Positions 32,871 through 40,638 of a stretch of DNA of 64,000 nucleotides are shown one piece after another. Under the pieces are notes generated by a model. It worked only from the letters and a program-made list of their open reading frames with translations, made no database searches and was not told the origin of the DNA. The position numbers and the translations under genes were made by a program. This stretch comes from Variovorax ginsengisoli. GTDB taxonomy: Bacteria > Pseudomonadota > Gammaproteobacteria > Burkholderiales > Burkholderiaceae_C. The stretch is taken from assembly GCF_030811835.1 (NCBI RefSeq), contig NZ_JAUSRO010000012.1, positions 152,556-216,555 of the forward strand. The letters are read 5' to 3'. Position 1 is the stretch's first letter, and each line of letters begins with the position of its first letter.

Positions 32871-33677
32871 TCAGTTCAGTTTGGGGAGGTCGGCGCCCAG
32901 CCACTTCTGATACAGCTTGTTCAGCTCGCCATTGGCCGTGTTCTTCGCCACGAAGTCGTTGACCGTCTTGGTCAGCTCGTCGGTACCCGGACGCAGGGCG
33001 ATGCCCATGGCCTGCTGCACCAGGTTGAACTTGTTCTCGAAGGTGTTGGCCGGCACGCGCTTGGCGATCTGCGCAGCGACGGTGACCGAGCAGCCGATCG
33101 CGTCGACCTGGCCGGAGATCAGCGCCTGCATGGCCGAGGCGTCGTCGTCGAAGCGACGGATCTCGGTGCCTTCCGGTGCCGCCTTGGTCACGGCGACGTC
33201 CTGCGTCGACGCACGTGCCACGCCGATGCGCAGGCCCTTCATGTCGGCGGGTGCCTTGATGTTGCTCGCGGTCTTGCCATACAGCACGATGGTCGCGGCC
33301 GCGTAGGGCTGCGAGAAGCTCACCTGCTTGGCACGCTCGGGCGTGATGGCCAGCGAGGCGACCAGCACGTCGACCTTGTTGGTCAGCAGGAACGGGATGC
33401 GGTTCGGGCCGGTGACCGGCACGATGTTGGCCTTCACGCCCAGGTCCTTGGCCAGCAGCTTGGCGACGTCGGCGTCATAGCCATCGGGCTCGTTCTTCAC
33501 GTTGGTCGTGCCGTAGGGCGGAAAGTCGACCAGCATGCCGATGGTGATCTCGCCCTTCTTCTTGATGTCAGCCACCGACTGTGCCGATGCGAAGGGGGTG
33601 AAGGCGGTCAGCGCAGCGCCGAGGCCGAGGACGGCCAGTGCGGCGGTGGCGGTGCGGCGGGTGGTGGAACGAATCAT
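32871..33677 (-). CDS. ABC transporter periplasmic substrate-binding protein (SBP_bac_3 family)
   Basis: A 268-residue binding protein with a Sec signal peptide (RRTATAALAVLGLGAALTAF, predicted cleavage after ASA before QSVAD). The mature part is a family 3 solute-binding protein: ITIGMLVDFPPYG at the N terminus and DVLVASLAITPERAKQVSFS in the first lobe, the amino-acid carboxylate-binding region. Binding proteins of this family usually take polar amino acids, occasionally organic or sugar acids. AGGAG eight bases before ATG 33677 is an excellent ribosome site, consistent with high expression of a binding protein. In this operon 2-ketogluconate is the predicted ligand. Confidence 0.93.
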   Translation of the reverse strand: MIRSTTRRTATAALAVLGLGAALTAFTPFASAQSVADIKKKGEITIGMLVDFPPYGTTNVKNEPDGYDADVAKLLAKDLGVKANIVPVTGPNRIPFLLTNKVDVLVASLAITPERAKQVSFSQPYAAATIVLYGKTASNIKAPADMKGLRIGVARASTQDVAVTKAAPEGTEIRRFDDDASAMQALISGQVDAIGCSVTVAAQIAKRVPANTFENKFNLVQQAMGIALRPGTDELTKTVNDFVAKNTANGELNKLYQKWLGADLPKLN

Positions 33678-33748
33678 TCGAAGTCTCCTGGTTTGGGAAC
33701 GGGAACGGATTGAAAGAAAGGGGAAACAGGAACGCACGGCCGGCGTGG

Positions 33749-34402
33749 TCAGCGCGCGAGCGCACGGGCGCGCTTGCGCTCCATGTGCGCGGCCAGCAGC
33801 GACAGCGGCCAGCAGATGACGAAATAGAGCACCGCGACCGTGCTGAATACTTCCAGCGGCTGGAAGGTCGCGTTGTTGATGATCTGGCCGGCGCGCGTGA
33901 TTTCGGTGAAACCGATGATCGCAGCCAGCGAGGTGCCCTTGATGATCTGCACCACGTAACCCACCGTGGGCGGCAGCGCGATCTTGAAGGCCTGCGGCAG
34001 GATCACGTCGCGCATGCGGGCGCCGTACTTGAGGTTGAGCGCCTGCGCGGCCTCGACCTGACCGCGTGGGATCGCTTCGATGCAACCGCGCCAGATCTCT
34101 CCGAGAAAGGCTGCGCTGTTGAGGATCAACGCCACGCCCGCAGCGATCCAAGGATTGATGTCCAGCCCGAGCACGGGCGCGCCGAAGAAGATCAGGAACA
34201 GCTGCAGCAGCAGCGGCGTGCCCTGGAACACCTGGATGAAAGCAATGGCTGCACCGCGAGCCGCCGTGCTCTCGGAAGTGCGCGCCAGCGCGATGACGAG
34301 CCCAAGGATGGCACCGCCGACGAAGGCGATGGCCGACAGCGCCAGCGTCCACTGGGCGGCCTCGAGGATGAAGAGGAATTCGGGGAAACCGAAGGTACGC
34401 AT
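33749..34402 (-). CDS. Amino-acid-type ABC transporter permease (second)
   Basis: A 217-residue membrane protein of the HisM/GlnP family with about five membrane helices. The family pattern FIQVFQGTPLLLQLFLIFFG is followed by the EAA loop GQVEAAQALNLKYGARMRDV, which contacts the ATPase. It pairs with the permease encoded upstream at 34554-35252. ATG 34402 is chosen because upstream sequence falls in the dispersed repeat; the ribosome site is weak (GAGA). Confidence 0.92.
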   Translation of the reverse strand: MRTFGFPEFLFILEAAQWTLALSAIAFVGGAILGLVIALARTSESTAARGAAIAFIQVFQGTPLLLQLFLIFFGAPVLGLDINPWIAAGVALILNSAAFLGEIWRGCIEAIPRGQVEAAQALNLKYGARMRDVILPQAFKIALPPTVGYVVQIIKGTSLAAIIGFTEITRAGQIINNATFQPLEVFSTVAVLYFVICWPLSLLAAHMERKRARALAR

Positions 34403-34454
34403 GATGGTCTCAGCTTTCGGCCTTGAACGGCAATCCGACACAGGCTTGATCGAG

Positions 34455-34541
34455 AACACCGCGGAACCGGCTTTGCCGGGCCGCAGGTGTTGCCCCCGCA
34501 AGGGGCTTGGCGAAGCGACACGAAGTGCGCGAAGACTGGGG
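34455..34541 (+). repeat. Dispersed structured repeat, copy 3
   Basis: The third copy, 87 bases. The three hairpins are intact: 34455-34491, with inner CCGGC/GCCGG around TTT; the CCCC/GGGG stem; and GCG-A-CAC/GTG-CGC. It ends 12 bases past the stop codon of the permease gene at 34554. Like the other two copies it has the same orientation and lies directly downstream of a minus-strand gene. Confidence 0.85.
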
Positions 34542-34553
34542 AAAAGCCATCAT

Positions 34554-35252
34554 TCAGCGCCGATCCGGGTAATTGAGCGCGCGCTTGTAGATGAGCTTGA
34601 AGAGCCCCGAAAACGCGAGCGCCAGCGCCAGGTAGATCGCAGCGACCACGATGTAGATCTCGAAGCTGCGGAAGGTCTGCGACTGCAGGTTGGCCGCCAC
34701 CGAGGTCAGGTCGTCCGCCGAGATCACCGACACCACGGCCGAGCTCAGCATGAGCAGGATGAACTGGCTGGTGAGCGCCGGGTAAATGGCCTTGAGCGCG
34801 GGCTTGATGATCACGAAGCGGAAGATTTCCCACGGCTTCAGGTTGAGTGCCCTGCCCGCCTCGATCTGTCCCTTGGGAATCGACTCGATGCCTGCGCGAA
34901 CGATTTCGGCTGCATACGCGCCCAGGTTCACCACCATGGCCGTGAGTGCAGCCGTGTACGGCGACCAGCGCACGCCAATGGCCGGCAGCGCGAAGAAAAA
35001 GAAGAACAGCTGGACCAGAAAGGGCGTATTGCGGATGACCTCGATGTACGCGTTCACGAGAAAGCGCACCCACCACGGCCCCGAGGTCTTGCCCCAGGCG
35101 CACACGATGGCCACCACCAGCCCGAGCACGGTGGCGATCAACGACAACTGGATGGTGATCCAGGTGCCCTTGAGCAGCAGCGGCCAAGCGGCAAAAACGG
35201 CGTCGAACTGAAATTGGTAGTTCACGGGTTGGGCCCACCCAAAGCGGGGCAT
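34554..35252 (-). CDS. Amino-acid-type ABC transporter permease (first)
   Basis: A 232-residue permease of the HisQ/GlnP family. Membrane helices begin near residue 25. The motif YIEVIRNTPFLVQLFFFFFA is followed by the EAA loop GQIEAGRALNLKPWEIFRFV. It is the first gene of the operon under the palindromic operator at 35272-35291. ATG 35252 is used here; GTG 35225, giving the common N terminus NYQFQF and preceded by a G-rich stretch, is a good alternative. Substrate specificity is not encoded in the permease in a way I can read. Confidence 0.9.
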   Translation of the reverse strand: MPRFGWAQPVNYQFQFDAVFAAWPLLLKGTWITIQLSLIATVLGLVVAIVCAWGKTSGPWWVRFLVNAYIEVIRNTPFLVQLFFFFFALPAIGVRWSPYTAALTAMVVNLGAYAAEIVRAGIESIPKGQIEAGRALNLKPWEIFRFVIIKPALKAIYPALTSQFILLMLSSAVVSVISADDLTSVAANLQSQTFRSFEIYIVVAAIYLALALAFSGLFKLIYKRALNYPDRR

Positions 35253-35271
35253 CGATGCAATGGAGGGAAGT

Positions 35272-35291
35272 GTATGAAACCGGTTTCATAC
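35272..35291 (-). promoter_or_regulatory. PtxS (LacI-family) operator of the kgu/ABC operon
   Basis: GTATGAAACCGGTTTCATAC is a perfect 20-bp palindrome with the central CG typical of LacI-family operators. Its core TGAAACCGGTTTCA is the site reported for PtxS of Pseudomonas. It lies 20-40 bases upstream of the first permease start, where a bound repressor would block transcription initiation or early elongation. The cognate regulator is encoded at the end of the same operon, which implies autoregulation. Confidence 0.88.
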
Positions 35292-35295
35292 CTGC

Positions 35296-35313
35296 ATCAG
35301 GGATTTCCCTGAT
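35296..35313. promoter_or_regulatory. Second palindrome upstream of the kgu/ABC operon
   Basis: ATCAGGGATTTCCCTGAT consists of perfect 8-bp arms around TT, four bases from the PtxS operator and between the divergent ABC operon and RNase HI-like gene. Its distance from the minus-strand start suits an activator site near -35. It does not resemble the PtxS core, so a second regulator is likely; I cannot name it. Confidence 0.55.
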
Positions 35314-35406
35314 CACGTGAACTGCTTGCGCTGCAATGAAGAAATGCTGAATGCACCAATTCGAGGCATTTTTCGACAACCATCGCGCGCGGTAAGCTCG
35401 GAGCCC

Positions 35407-35889
35407 ATGGCCTCGCCCTCCAACGCCCCATCCCTCCCATGCCGTGCGGACGAATGGTCGGTGCACAGCGACGGCAGCGCGATGCCCAATCCGGGTCGGA
35501 TGGGCCTGGGCGCTGTGCTGGTGGCGCCAGACGGCACGCGTCACACCCTGTCGGAGGCCGCGCACGGCACCGGCTGCAACAACGAGGCGGAGGTGCGCGC
35601 ACTGATGGCCGCGCTGCAGGCGCTCAAAGCCAGGGGCGTTCAGGCCGTGCGGGTGTGCTGCGACAGCAGCGTGGTCGTCACGCAGCTCGGAGCTGCGTCA
35701 GCGCCGCCCATCGCACGCCTGGCCGCGCTGTTTGACGAGGCACGCGGGCTGCTGGCCGGTTTCGAGCGCGCTTGCGTTCTGTGGATTCCACAGCATCGCA
35801 ACCAGGAAGCGGACGCGCTCGCGCGGGCGGCCCTGGGTCTCACGCAGCCCCGTACGGTCAAGCCGCACAGGAAACAGCGGCGGAGCTGA
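35407..35889 (+). CDS. Ribonuclease HI-like protein
   Basis: A 160-residue RNase H fold protein. All four acidic positions of the active site are visible: Asp in HSDGSAMPNPG, Glu in NNEAEVRALMAALQAL, Asp in VCCDSSVVV and Asp in HRNQEADALARAA. It should cleave the RNA strand of RNA-DNA hybrids. It is a divergent member that differs from the main rnhA type, so no symbol is given. ATG 35407 is chosen because it starts shortly before the fold; upstream codons lie in the regulatory region shared with the ABC operon. Confidence 0.85.
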   Translation: MASPSNAPSLPCRADEWSVHSDGSAMPNPGRMGLGAVLVAPDGTRHTLSEAAHGTGCNNEAEVRALMAALQALKARGVQAVRVCCDSSVVVTQLGAASAPPIARLAALFDEARGLLAGFERACVLWIPQHRNQEADALARAALGLTQPRTVKPHRKQRRS

Positions 35890-35913
35890 AGCGCAAAAGC
35901 ACAAGCGCCCGAC

Positions 35914-36627
35914 TCAGCCGGACAGGCCCACGAACACGTTCTGCACGTCGTCGTTGGCATCGATGGCGGCCAGGAAGGTTTCGACCTCTTCCAGCGCTTC
36001 GGCGCTCAGGCTGGCCGGATCGACCGGATTCCTGGCCTTGTAGCCGAGCTTGGCCGAGAGTACCGTGAACCCCTGCGCAGGCAACGCGCGGCTGACCAGG
36101 TCGAGGTCGGCCGGTTCGGTCAGGAACATCGTCACGCCCTCGCCCTCACCGGGCTCGAAGTCCTGCGCACCCGCTTCGATGGCCGCCAGTTCAGGGTCGG
36201 CGCCTGCGGCGGTGGGTTCGGCCTCGATCATGCCCAGGTGGTCGAAGTCCCAGGCCACCGAACCGGACGTGCCCAATTGGCCCTTGCGGAAGAGCACCCG
36301 CATCTCCGGTGCCGTGCGATTCACGTTGTCGGTCAGGCATTCGACCATCAACGGCACGCGGTGCGGCGCAAAGCCTTCATAGATCACATGCTCGAAGTGA
36401 ACGGATTCTCCGGTGAGCCCAGCGCCCTTCTTGATGGCACGGTCCAGCGTTTCCTTGGGCATCGACACCTTGCGGGCCTGTTCGACGACCAGGCGCAACC
36501 GGGCATTCGACGCGGGGTCGGCGCCCCCGCGCGCAGCGACCATGATTTCCTTGGCCAACTTGCCAAAAAGCCGCCCCTTGGCATTCGCCGCGAGGTCCTT
36601 GTGTTTTGCTTTCCACTGTGCGCCCAT
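35914..36627 (-). CDS. YebC/PmpR family protein
   Basis: A 237-residue protein of the YebC/PmpR family, known as a DNA-binding regulator in some species and recently linked to translation of proline-rich stretches. It starts MGAQWKAKHKDLAANAKGRL, closer to the E. coli YeeN subgroup than to YebC (which starts AGHSKW). The three-domain pattern is complete, with MRVLFRKGQLGTSGSVAWDF near residue 107. It is convergent with the RNase HI-like gene, 24 bases between stops. Confidence 0.92.
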   Translation of the reverse strand: MGAQWKAKHKDLAANAKGRLFGKLAKEIMVAARGGADPASNARLRLVVEQARKVSMPKETLDRAIKKGAGLTGESVHFEHVIYEGFAPHRVPLMVECLTDNVNRTAPEMRVLFRKGQLGTSGSVAWDFDHLGMIEAEPTAAGADPELAAIEAGAQDFEPGEGEGVTMFLTEPADLDLVSRALPAQGFTVLSAKLGYKARNPVDPASLSAEALEEVETFLAAIDANDDVQNVFVGLSG

Positions 36628-36737
36628 GCTGGGTAGTCCTTGATGTTGTCGCGTTGCGCGATGCAGCGATTTTCATCGCCAGGCAGCGATTGTCGACGTT
36701 GAACCGAGGTGCCCCGCGCAGCCAGCGAGTCCGTGGT

Positions 36738-37058
36738 TCAGCGGTGGTCGGGATTGCCAGGCACGTCGCCCATGGCTTCGTCGTGGCGCAGGTCGCGTGC
36801 GGCTTTCAACAGGCCGATCGACAAACCGTCGCCCTGGCCCGAAAAACCCTTGGCCACGCCCTCGAGGGCCTGCGACAACGCCGTGTCGCCATCGTCATGC
36901 GCGTCCATGCTGATGTTCAGCACCCGCGCGGCCATCTGCCGGTAGGTCACCACGCCGGCGTTCTCGAGCACGGCCACGAGGTCAAGGTACAGCGCAAGAT
37001 TCACGTCGAGCGCCAGCTTGGTCGCGGCATCGAGCTTGTTGTCTTCGGATTCCATCAT
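36738..37058 (-). CDS. Hypothetical protein, about 106 residues
   Basis: A small acidic protein I do not recognise. It is mostly helical (LDAATKLALDVNLALYLDLVAVLEN, split by AGVVTYRQMAARVLNIS) with a flexible, Asp/Gly-rich end. No signal peptide or membrane segment. Two adjacent ATG codons (37058, 37055) follow GGAG; 37055 has the better spacing. It lies 110 bases upstream of the YebC-family gene and 115 bases downstream of the small membrane protein gene on the same strand. Confidence 0.65.
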   Translation of the reverse strand: MMESEDNKLDAATKLALDVNLALYLDLVAVLENAGVVTYRQMAARVLNISMDAHDDGDTALSQALEGVAKGFSGQGDGLSIGLLKAARDLRHDEAMGDVPGNPDHR

Positions 37059-37172
37059 TGCTCCTGGGCTGCTGTTTTTCGCAATTATCGCCACGCGCTG
37101 TGGCATGACTGCGTCAGATCATTGCCCTAAATTCAAGGCTGCAAGACTTATCGGCAGACTGGGCAGAATTAC

Positions 37173-37367
37173 TCACTTGCGTGCGCCGCGCTCGCGTGCC
37201 CGGCGCACCTGACGGCTTTGCGCGGCTTGCGCCACGGCCTGAAGCTGGGCCTGGCGCTTGGCGACGCGACGCTGCCGCAGGTAGCGGCCCAGGAAGTAGC
37301 TGCCGATGCCAGTGAGGCCGGCCAGAACGATGCCAATGGCGCTGAGGTCGAGTCCGCCCATGTTCAT
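37173..37367 (-). CDS. Small single-pass membrane protein coupled to parC
   Basis: A 64-residue protein with one membrane segment (LSAIGIVLAGLTGIGSYFLG, residues 8-27) and a strongly basic cytoplasmic tail (RYLRQRRVAKRQAQ... RRARERGARK). Its ATG overlaps the parC TGA by four bases, which argues for a real, coupled gene. Function unknown; the basic tail could bind nucleic acid or lipid head groups. Confidence 0.65.
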   Translation of the reverse strand: MNMGGLDLSAIGIVLAGLTGIGSYFLGRYLRQRRVAKRQAQLQAVAQAAQSRQVRRARERGARK

Positions 37368-39745
37368 TGCACCCGTGAAACGCCGGTCAGCTTGAACCCG
37401 AACTTGCCGTCCGAACCCTTGCGTGCGCGTGTGCCACGCGCGTTGTTGAGCGTGCGGATCTCCAGGGTCTCATCGCGTTCCTTGCCCCCGCGGCCGATGC
37501 CTTCGATACGCACGCTGCGCGTGTACGCCGCAGCGCCGGCAAGCGTGTCCTTGGGTTCCAGGTCCATCAGCGTGAGTCCTCGACCGCCCTTGGGCAATAC
37601 CTTGAGCTCCGCGATCTCGAAGGTCAGGATGCGGCCATCCATCGAGGCGCAGGCCACATGCGTGGCCGCTGGCATCGGCTCGGCGCCGCCAGCGCCGCCC
37701 ACCAGCGAGGGCCGGCAGAGCTGCTCGCCCTCGCCCACGTCGATGAAGGCCTTGCCGCCCCGCTGGCGCGACATCATGTTTTCGACCGAGGCAATGAAGC
37801 CGTACCCGCCGCTGCTGGCGATCAACAGCCTGGCCTGGGCCGGACCGGCGAAATAGTGCGCCACCTGCGTGCCACTGTCGAGGTCGATCAGCGTGGTGAC
37901 GGGCTGTCCATCCCCACGTCCGCCCGGCAGCGCGGCCACGGCCACGGTGTAGATGCGCACCCCCTTGTCCTTGGCCGTGCCGAAGACGAGCAGCGTGTCG
38001 ACCGAACGGCACTCGAACGCCGCATAGAGCGCATCGCCCGACTTGAAGCTGTATTCAGGCGCCGCGCCGTTCGCGCGCTCGCTGACCCAGCCTTTCTGGG
38101 TGCGGACCCAGCCCTTCTGCGAGACGATCACAGTGACCGGCTCGTCTACCACCCGAACCTCGGCCACGGCGCGCTTTTCGGCCTGGATCAGGGTGCGGCG
38201 TGGGTCTTCGAAGGTCTTGGCGTCCGCTTCGATTTCCTTGACGAGCAGGCGGCGCAGCGCAGCGGGGTTGCCCAGGATGTCCTCAAGCTTCTTCTGCTCT
38301 TCGCGCAGGCCCTTGAGTTCCTGCTCGATCTTGATGGCTTCCAGCCGCGCCAGTTGGCGCAGCCGGATCTCGAGGATGTCCTCGGCCTGGCGTTCGCTCA
38401 GGTGGAAGCGTGCGATGAGCGCGGCCTTCGGGTCGTCCGCGGCGCGGATGATCGCAATCACCTCGTCGATGTTCAGCAGCACCAGCTGACGGCCTTCGAG
38501 GATGTGGATGCGGTCCAGCACCTTGCCCAGGCGGTGCTTGGAGCGCTTCTCCACGGTGATCTCGCGGAAGGCGATCCACTCGTTGAGCATCTGCCGCAGC
38601 GACTTCTGCACCGGCTTGCCGTCGATGCCCACCATCGTCATGTTGATCGACGACGAGCTCTCCAGTGAGGTCTGCGCGAGCAGCGTGGTGATGAACTCCT
38701 CCTGGCTGATGCGCGAGGTCTTGGGTTCGAACACCAGACGCACCGCCGCGTCCTTGCTCGACTCGTCGCGCACCGCGTCCAGCACCGACAGCAGCGCGGC
38801 CTTCATGTTGGTCTGCTCGGTCGACAGCGCTTTCTTGCCCGTCTTGATCTTCGGGTTGGTGATCTCCTCGATCTCCTCGAGCACCTTCTGCGTGCTGACG
38901 CCCGGCGGCAGCTCGTTGACGACCAATTGCCACTGGCCACGCGCCAGTTCCTCGATCTTCCAGCGCGCGCGCACCTTGAGCGAGCCGCGGCCGGTACGGT
39001 ACGCGTCTGCGATGTCACTGGCGCTGCTGATGATCTGGGCGCCACCGGGGTAGTCCGGGCCGGGCACGATCTGCAGCAGTTCTTCCTCGCTCAGCTTGCC
39101 GTTCGACTTGATGAGCGCCACGCAGGCATCGGCGATTTCGCGCAGGTTGTGGCTCGGGATCTCGGTGGCCAGGCCGACGGCAATGCCACTGGCGCCATTG
39201 AGCAGCACGAAGGGCAGGCGCGCGGGCAGCAGGCGCGGCTCCTCGGTGCTGCCGTCGTAGTTGGGAATGAAATCGACCGTGCCTTCGTCGATCTCGTCGA
39301 GCAGCAGGCTGGTGATGCGCGCAAGCCGCGCCTCGGTGTAGCGCATGGCCGCTGCGCCGTCGCCGTCGCGGCTGCCGAAGTTGCCCTGGCCGTCGACCAG
39401 CGGGTAGCGCTGCGAAAAGTCCTGTGCCATGCGCACGAGCGCGTCGTAGGCCGCCTGGTCGCTGTGCGGATGGAAGCGGCCGAGCACGTCGCCGACGACG
39501 CGCGCGCTCTTCACCGGCTTGGCGCCGACCGTGCCGTTGGTGCCGCCGAAGCCCAGGCCCATGCGGGACATCGAATACAGGATGCGGCGCTGCACCGGCT
39601 TCTGGCCGTCGCTCACGTCGGGCAGTGCGCGGCCCTTGACCACGCTGAGCGCGTATTCGAGGTAGGCGGTCTGTGCGTAGTCGGCCAGCGTCAGCGCGTT
39701 GGGGTCTTCGGGGCTCGGGAGGTCGAGCGTGGGTTGGTCGTCCAT
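37364..39745 (-). CDS. parC: DNA topoisomerase IV subunit A
   Basis: A 793-residue GyrA/ParC-type subunit. The N-terminal quinolone-resistance region begins LEYALSVVKGRALPDVSDG, and the catalytic Tyr lies in AAMRYTEARLARI near residue 125. The C-terminal part after residue 500 forms the beta-pinwheel DNA-wrapping domain. Topoisomerase IV unlinks daughter chromosomes. ATG 39745 gives the usual MDDQPTLDL N terminus. It lies downstream of parE with a lytic transglycosylase gene between them. Confidence 0.96.
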   Translation of the reverse strand: MDDQPTLDLPSPEDPNALTLADYAQTAYLEYALSVVKGRALPDVSDGQKPVQRRILYSMSRMGLGFGGTNGTVGAKPVKSARVVGDVLGRFHPHSDQAAYDALVRMAQDFSQRYPLVDGQGNFGSRDGDGAAAMRYTEARLARITSLLLDEIDEGTVDFIPNYDGSTEEPRLLPARLPFVLLNGASGIAVGLATEIPSHNLREIADACVALIKSNGKLSEEELLQIVPGPDYPGGAQIISSASDIADAYRTGRGSLKVRARWKIEELARGQWQLVVNELPPGVSTQKVLEEIEEITNPKIKTGKKALSTEQTNMKAALLSVLDAVRDESSKDAAVRLVFEPKTSRISQEEFITTLLAQTSLESSSSINMTMVGIDGKPVQKSLRQMLNEWIAFREITVEKRSKHRLGKVLDRIHILEGRQLVLLNIDEVIAIIRAADDPKAALIARFHLSERQAEDILEIRLRQLARLEAIKIEQELKGLREEQKKLEDILGNPAALRRLLVKEIEADAKTFEDPRRTLIQAEKRAVAEVRVVDEPVTVIVSQKGWVRTQKGWVSERANGAAPEYSFKSGDALYAAFECRSVDTLLVFGTAKDKGVRIYTVAVAALPGGRGDGQPVTTLIDLDSGTQVAHYFAGPAQARLLIASSGGYGFIASVENMMSRQRGGKAFIDVGEGEQLCRPSLVGGAGGAEPMPAATHVACASMDGRILTFEIAELKVLPKGGRGLTLMDLEPKDTLAGAAAYTRSVRIEGIGRGGKERDETLEIRTLNNARGTRARKGSDGKFGFKLTGVSRVQ

Positions 39746-39779
39746 GTCTTGCTTGCTTTTCTGACTCTGTCTGTCGGTT

Positions 39780-40598
39780 CTATTCGGTGGCCTGCGGGGC
39801 CGTGTCGGCGCCACGCTCGGCAGCGGCGGCACGCGGCCCGGCAATTTCCATGCGCACCCGGCCCGGCGCCTTGCCGCGGCCGGTGGTCGTGCCGGGCTTG
39901 AGGTAGGCGTAGAGCTGCAGCACGGTCTTCACATAGTTCTGCGTCTCGCGGTAGTTCGGGATCTTGTTGCCGGCACGCTGCACGGCGCCCTCGCCGGCGT
40001 TGTAGGCGGCCAGCGCCAGCTCGACCTGGCCTTCGAACAGGTCGATCAGGTCATCCAGGTAGCGGGCACCGGCCGTGATGTTGATGCGCGGATCGAACAG
40101 CTTGTTCTGCTGTGTCCGACGCTTGTCGCCGCGCACGCCATAGCGTTCGGCCGTGTCGGGCATCAGCTGCATCAGGCCGAGCGCCCCCTTGGGCGACACG
40201 GCCTGGGCATCGAAGCCCGACTCGGTGGCGACCAGCGCCTGCAGCAGTTCGTAATCGATCGAATGCGTGCGCGCGGCGTCATGCAATGCGGCCTTGGCCG
40301 TCTTGTAGTTGGGCGAGGCCTCGAACAGCGCCAGCAGCGTCTGCGCGGCCGGTGGCACGCTGCCATCGCCAGCGCCCTTCGCCCCGCGCGTGATGCCCAA
40401 TGGGGCGATGCCGTCGGCCGTGTCGAACTGCTGCCCGCCCTTGAAGAAGAGCTGATAGCGCTCGTCGAGCTTTTCGGCGGCGAAGTGCGCTACGCCTTGC
40501 GCATCGACGTAGCCGTAGATGTCGGCGGCACGCGCGAACACCGGCACGGCGATCAGCAGGAGGCTCGCCAGCAGGGTTCGAAAGCGTGACGCGGACAT
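39780..40598 (-). CDS. Lytic transglycosylase (SLT domain) with DUF4124-like N terminus
   Basis: A 272-residue exported protein. The signal peptide ends FARAAD. A short domain (DIYGYVDAQGVAHFAAEKLD) resembles DUF4124, and the SLT domain follows with the catalytic Glu in ALVATESGFDAQAVSPKGAL, the GLMQLMPDTAERYG motif and ALAAYNAGEGAVQ. It cleaves peptidoglycan to 1,6-anhydro-muropeptides. ATG 40598 is chosen over the adjacent TTG 40601. It sits between parE and parC on the same strand with gaps of 34-40 bases, so the three genes are probably co-transcribed. Confidence 0.93.
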   Translation of the reverse strand: MSASRFRTLLASLLLIAVPVFARAADIYGYVDAQGVAHFAAEKLDERYQLFFKGGQQFDTADGIAPLGITRGAKGAGDGSVPPAAQTLLALFEASPNYKTAKAALHDAARTHSIDYELLQALVATESGFDAQAVSPKGALGLMQLMPDTAERYGVRGDKRRTQQNKLFDPRINITAGARYLDDLIDLFEGQVELALAAYNAGEGAVQRAGNKIPNYRETQNYVKTVLQLYAYLKPGTTTGRGKAPGRVRMEIAGPRAAAAERGADTAPQATE

Positions 40599-40638
40599 CA
40601 AGGGTTCGTTCGTTAGGTGGATGGGTCGATGAGCGCCG

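Noticed and set aside
28160..35252. Reading the ABC operon as a glutamate/aspartate uptake system
   Set aside because: The importer family alone suggests this, but the kgu genes, the ptxS gene and the PtxS operator in the same operon make 2-ketogluconate the better prediction.
35914..36627. Assigning the symbol yebC
   Set aside because: The N terminus MGAQWKAKHKDL fits the YeeN-like subgroup rather than canonical YebC, so no symbol is given.
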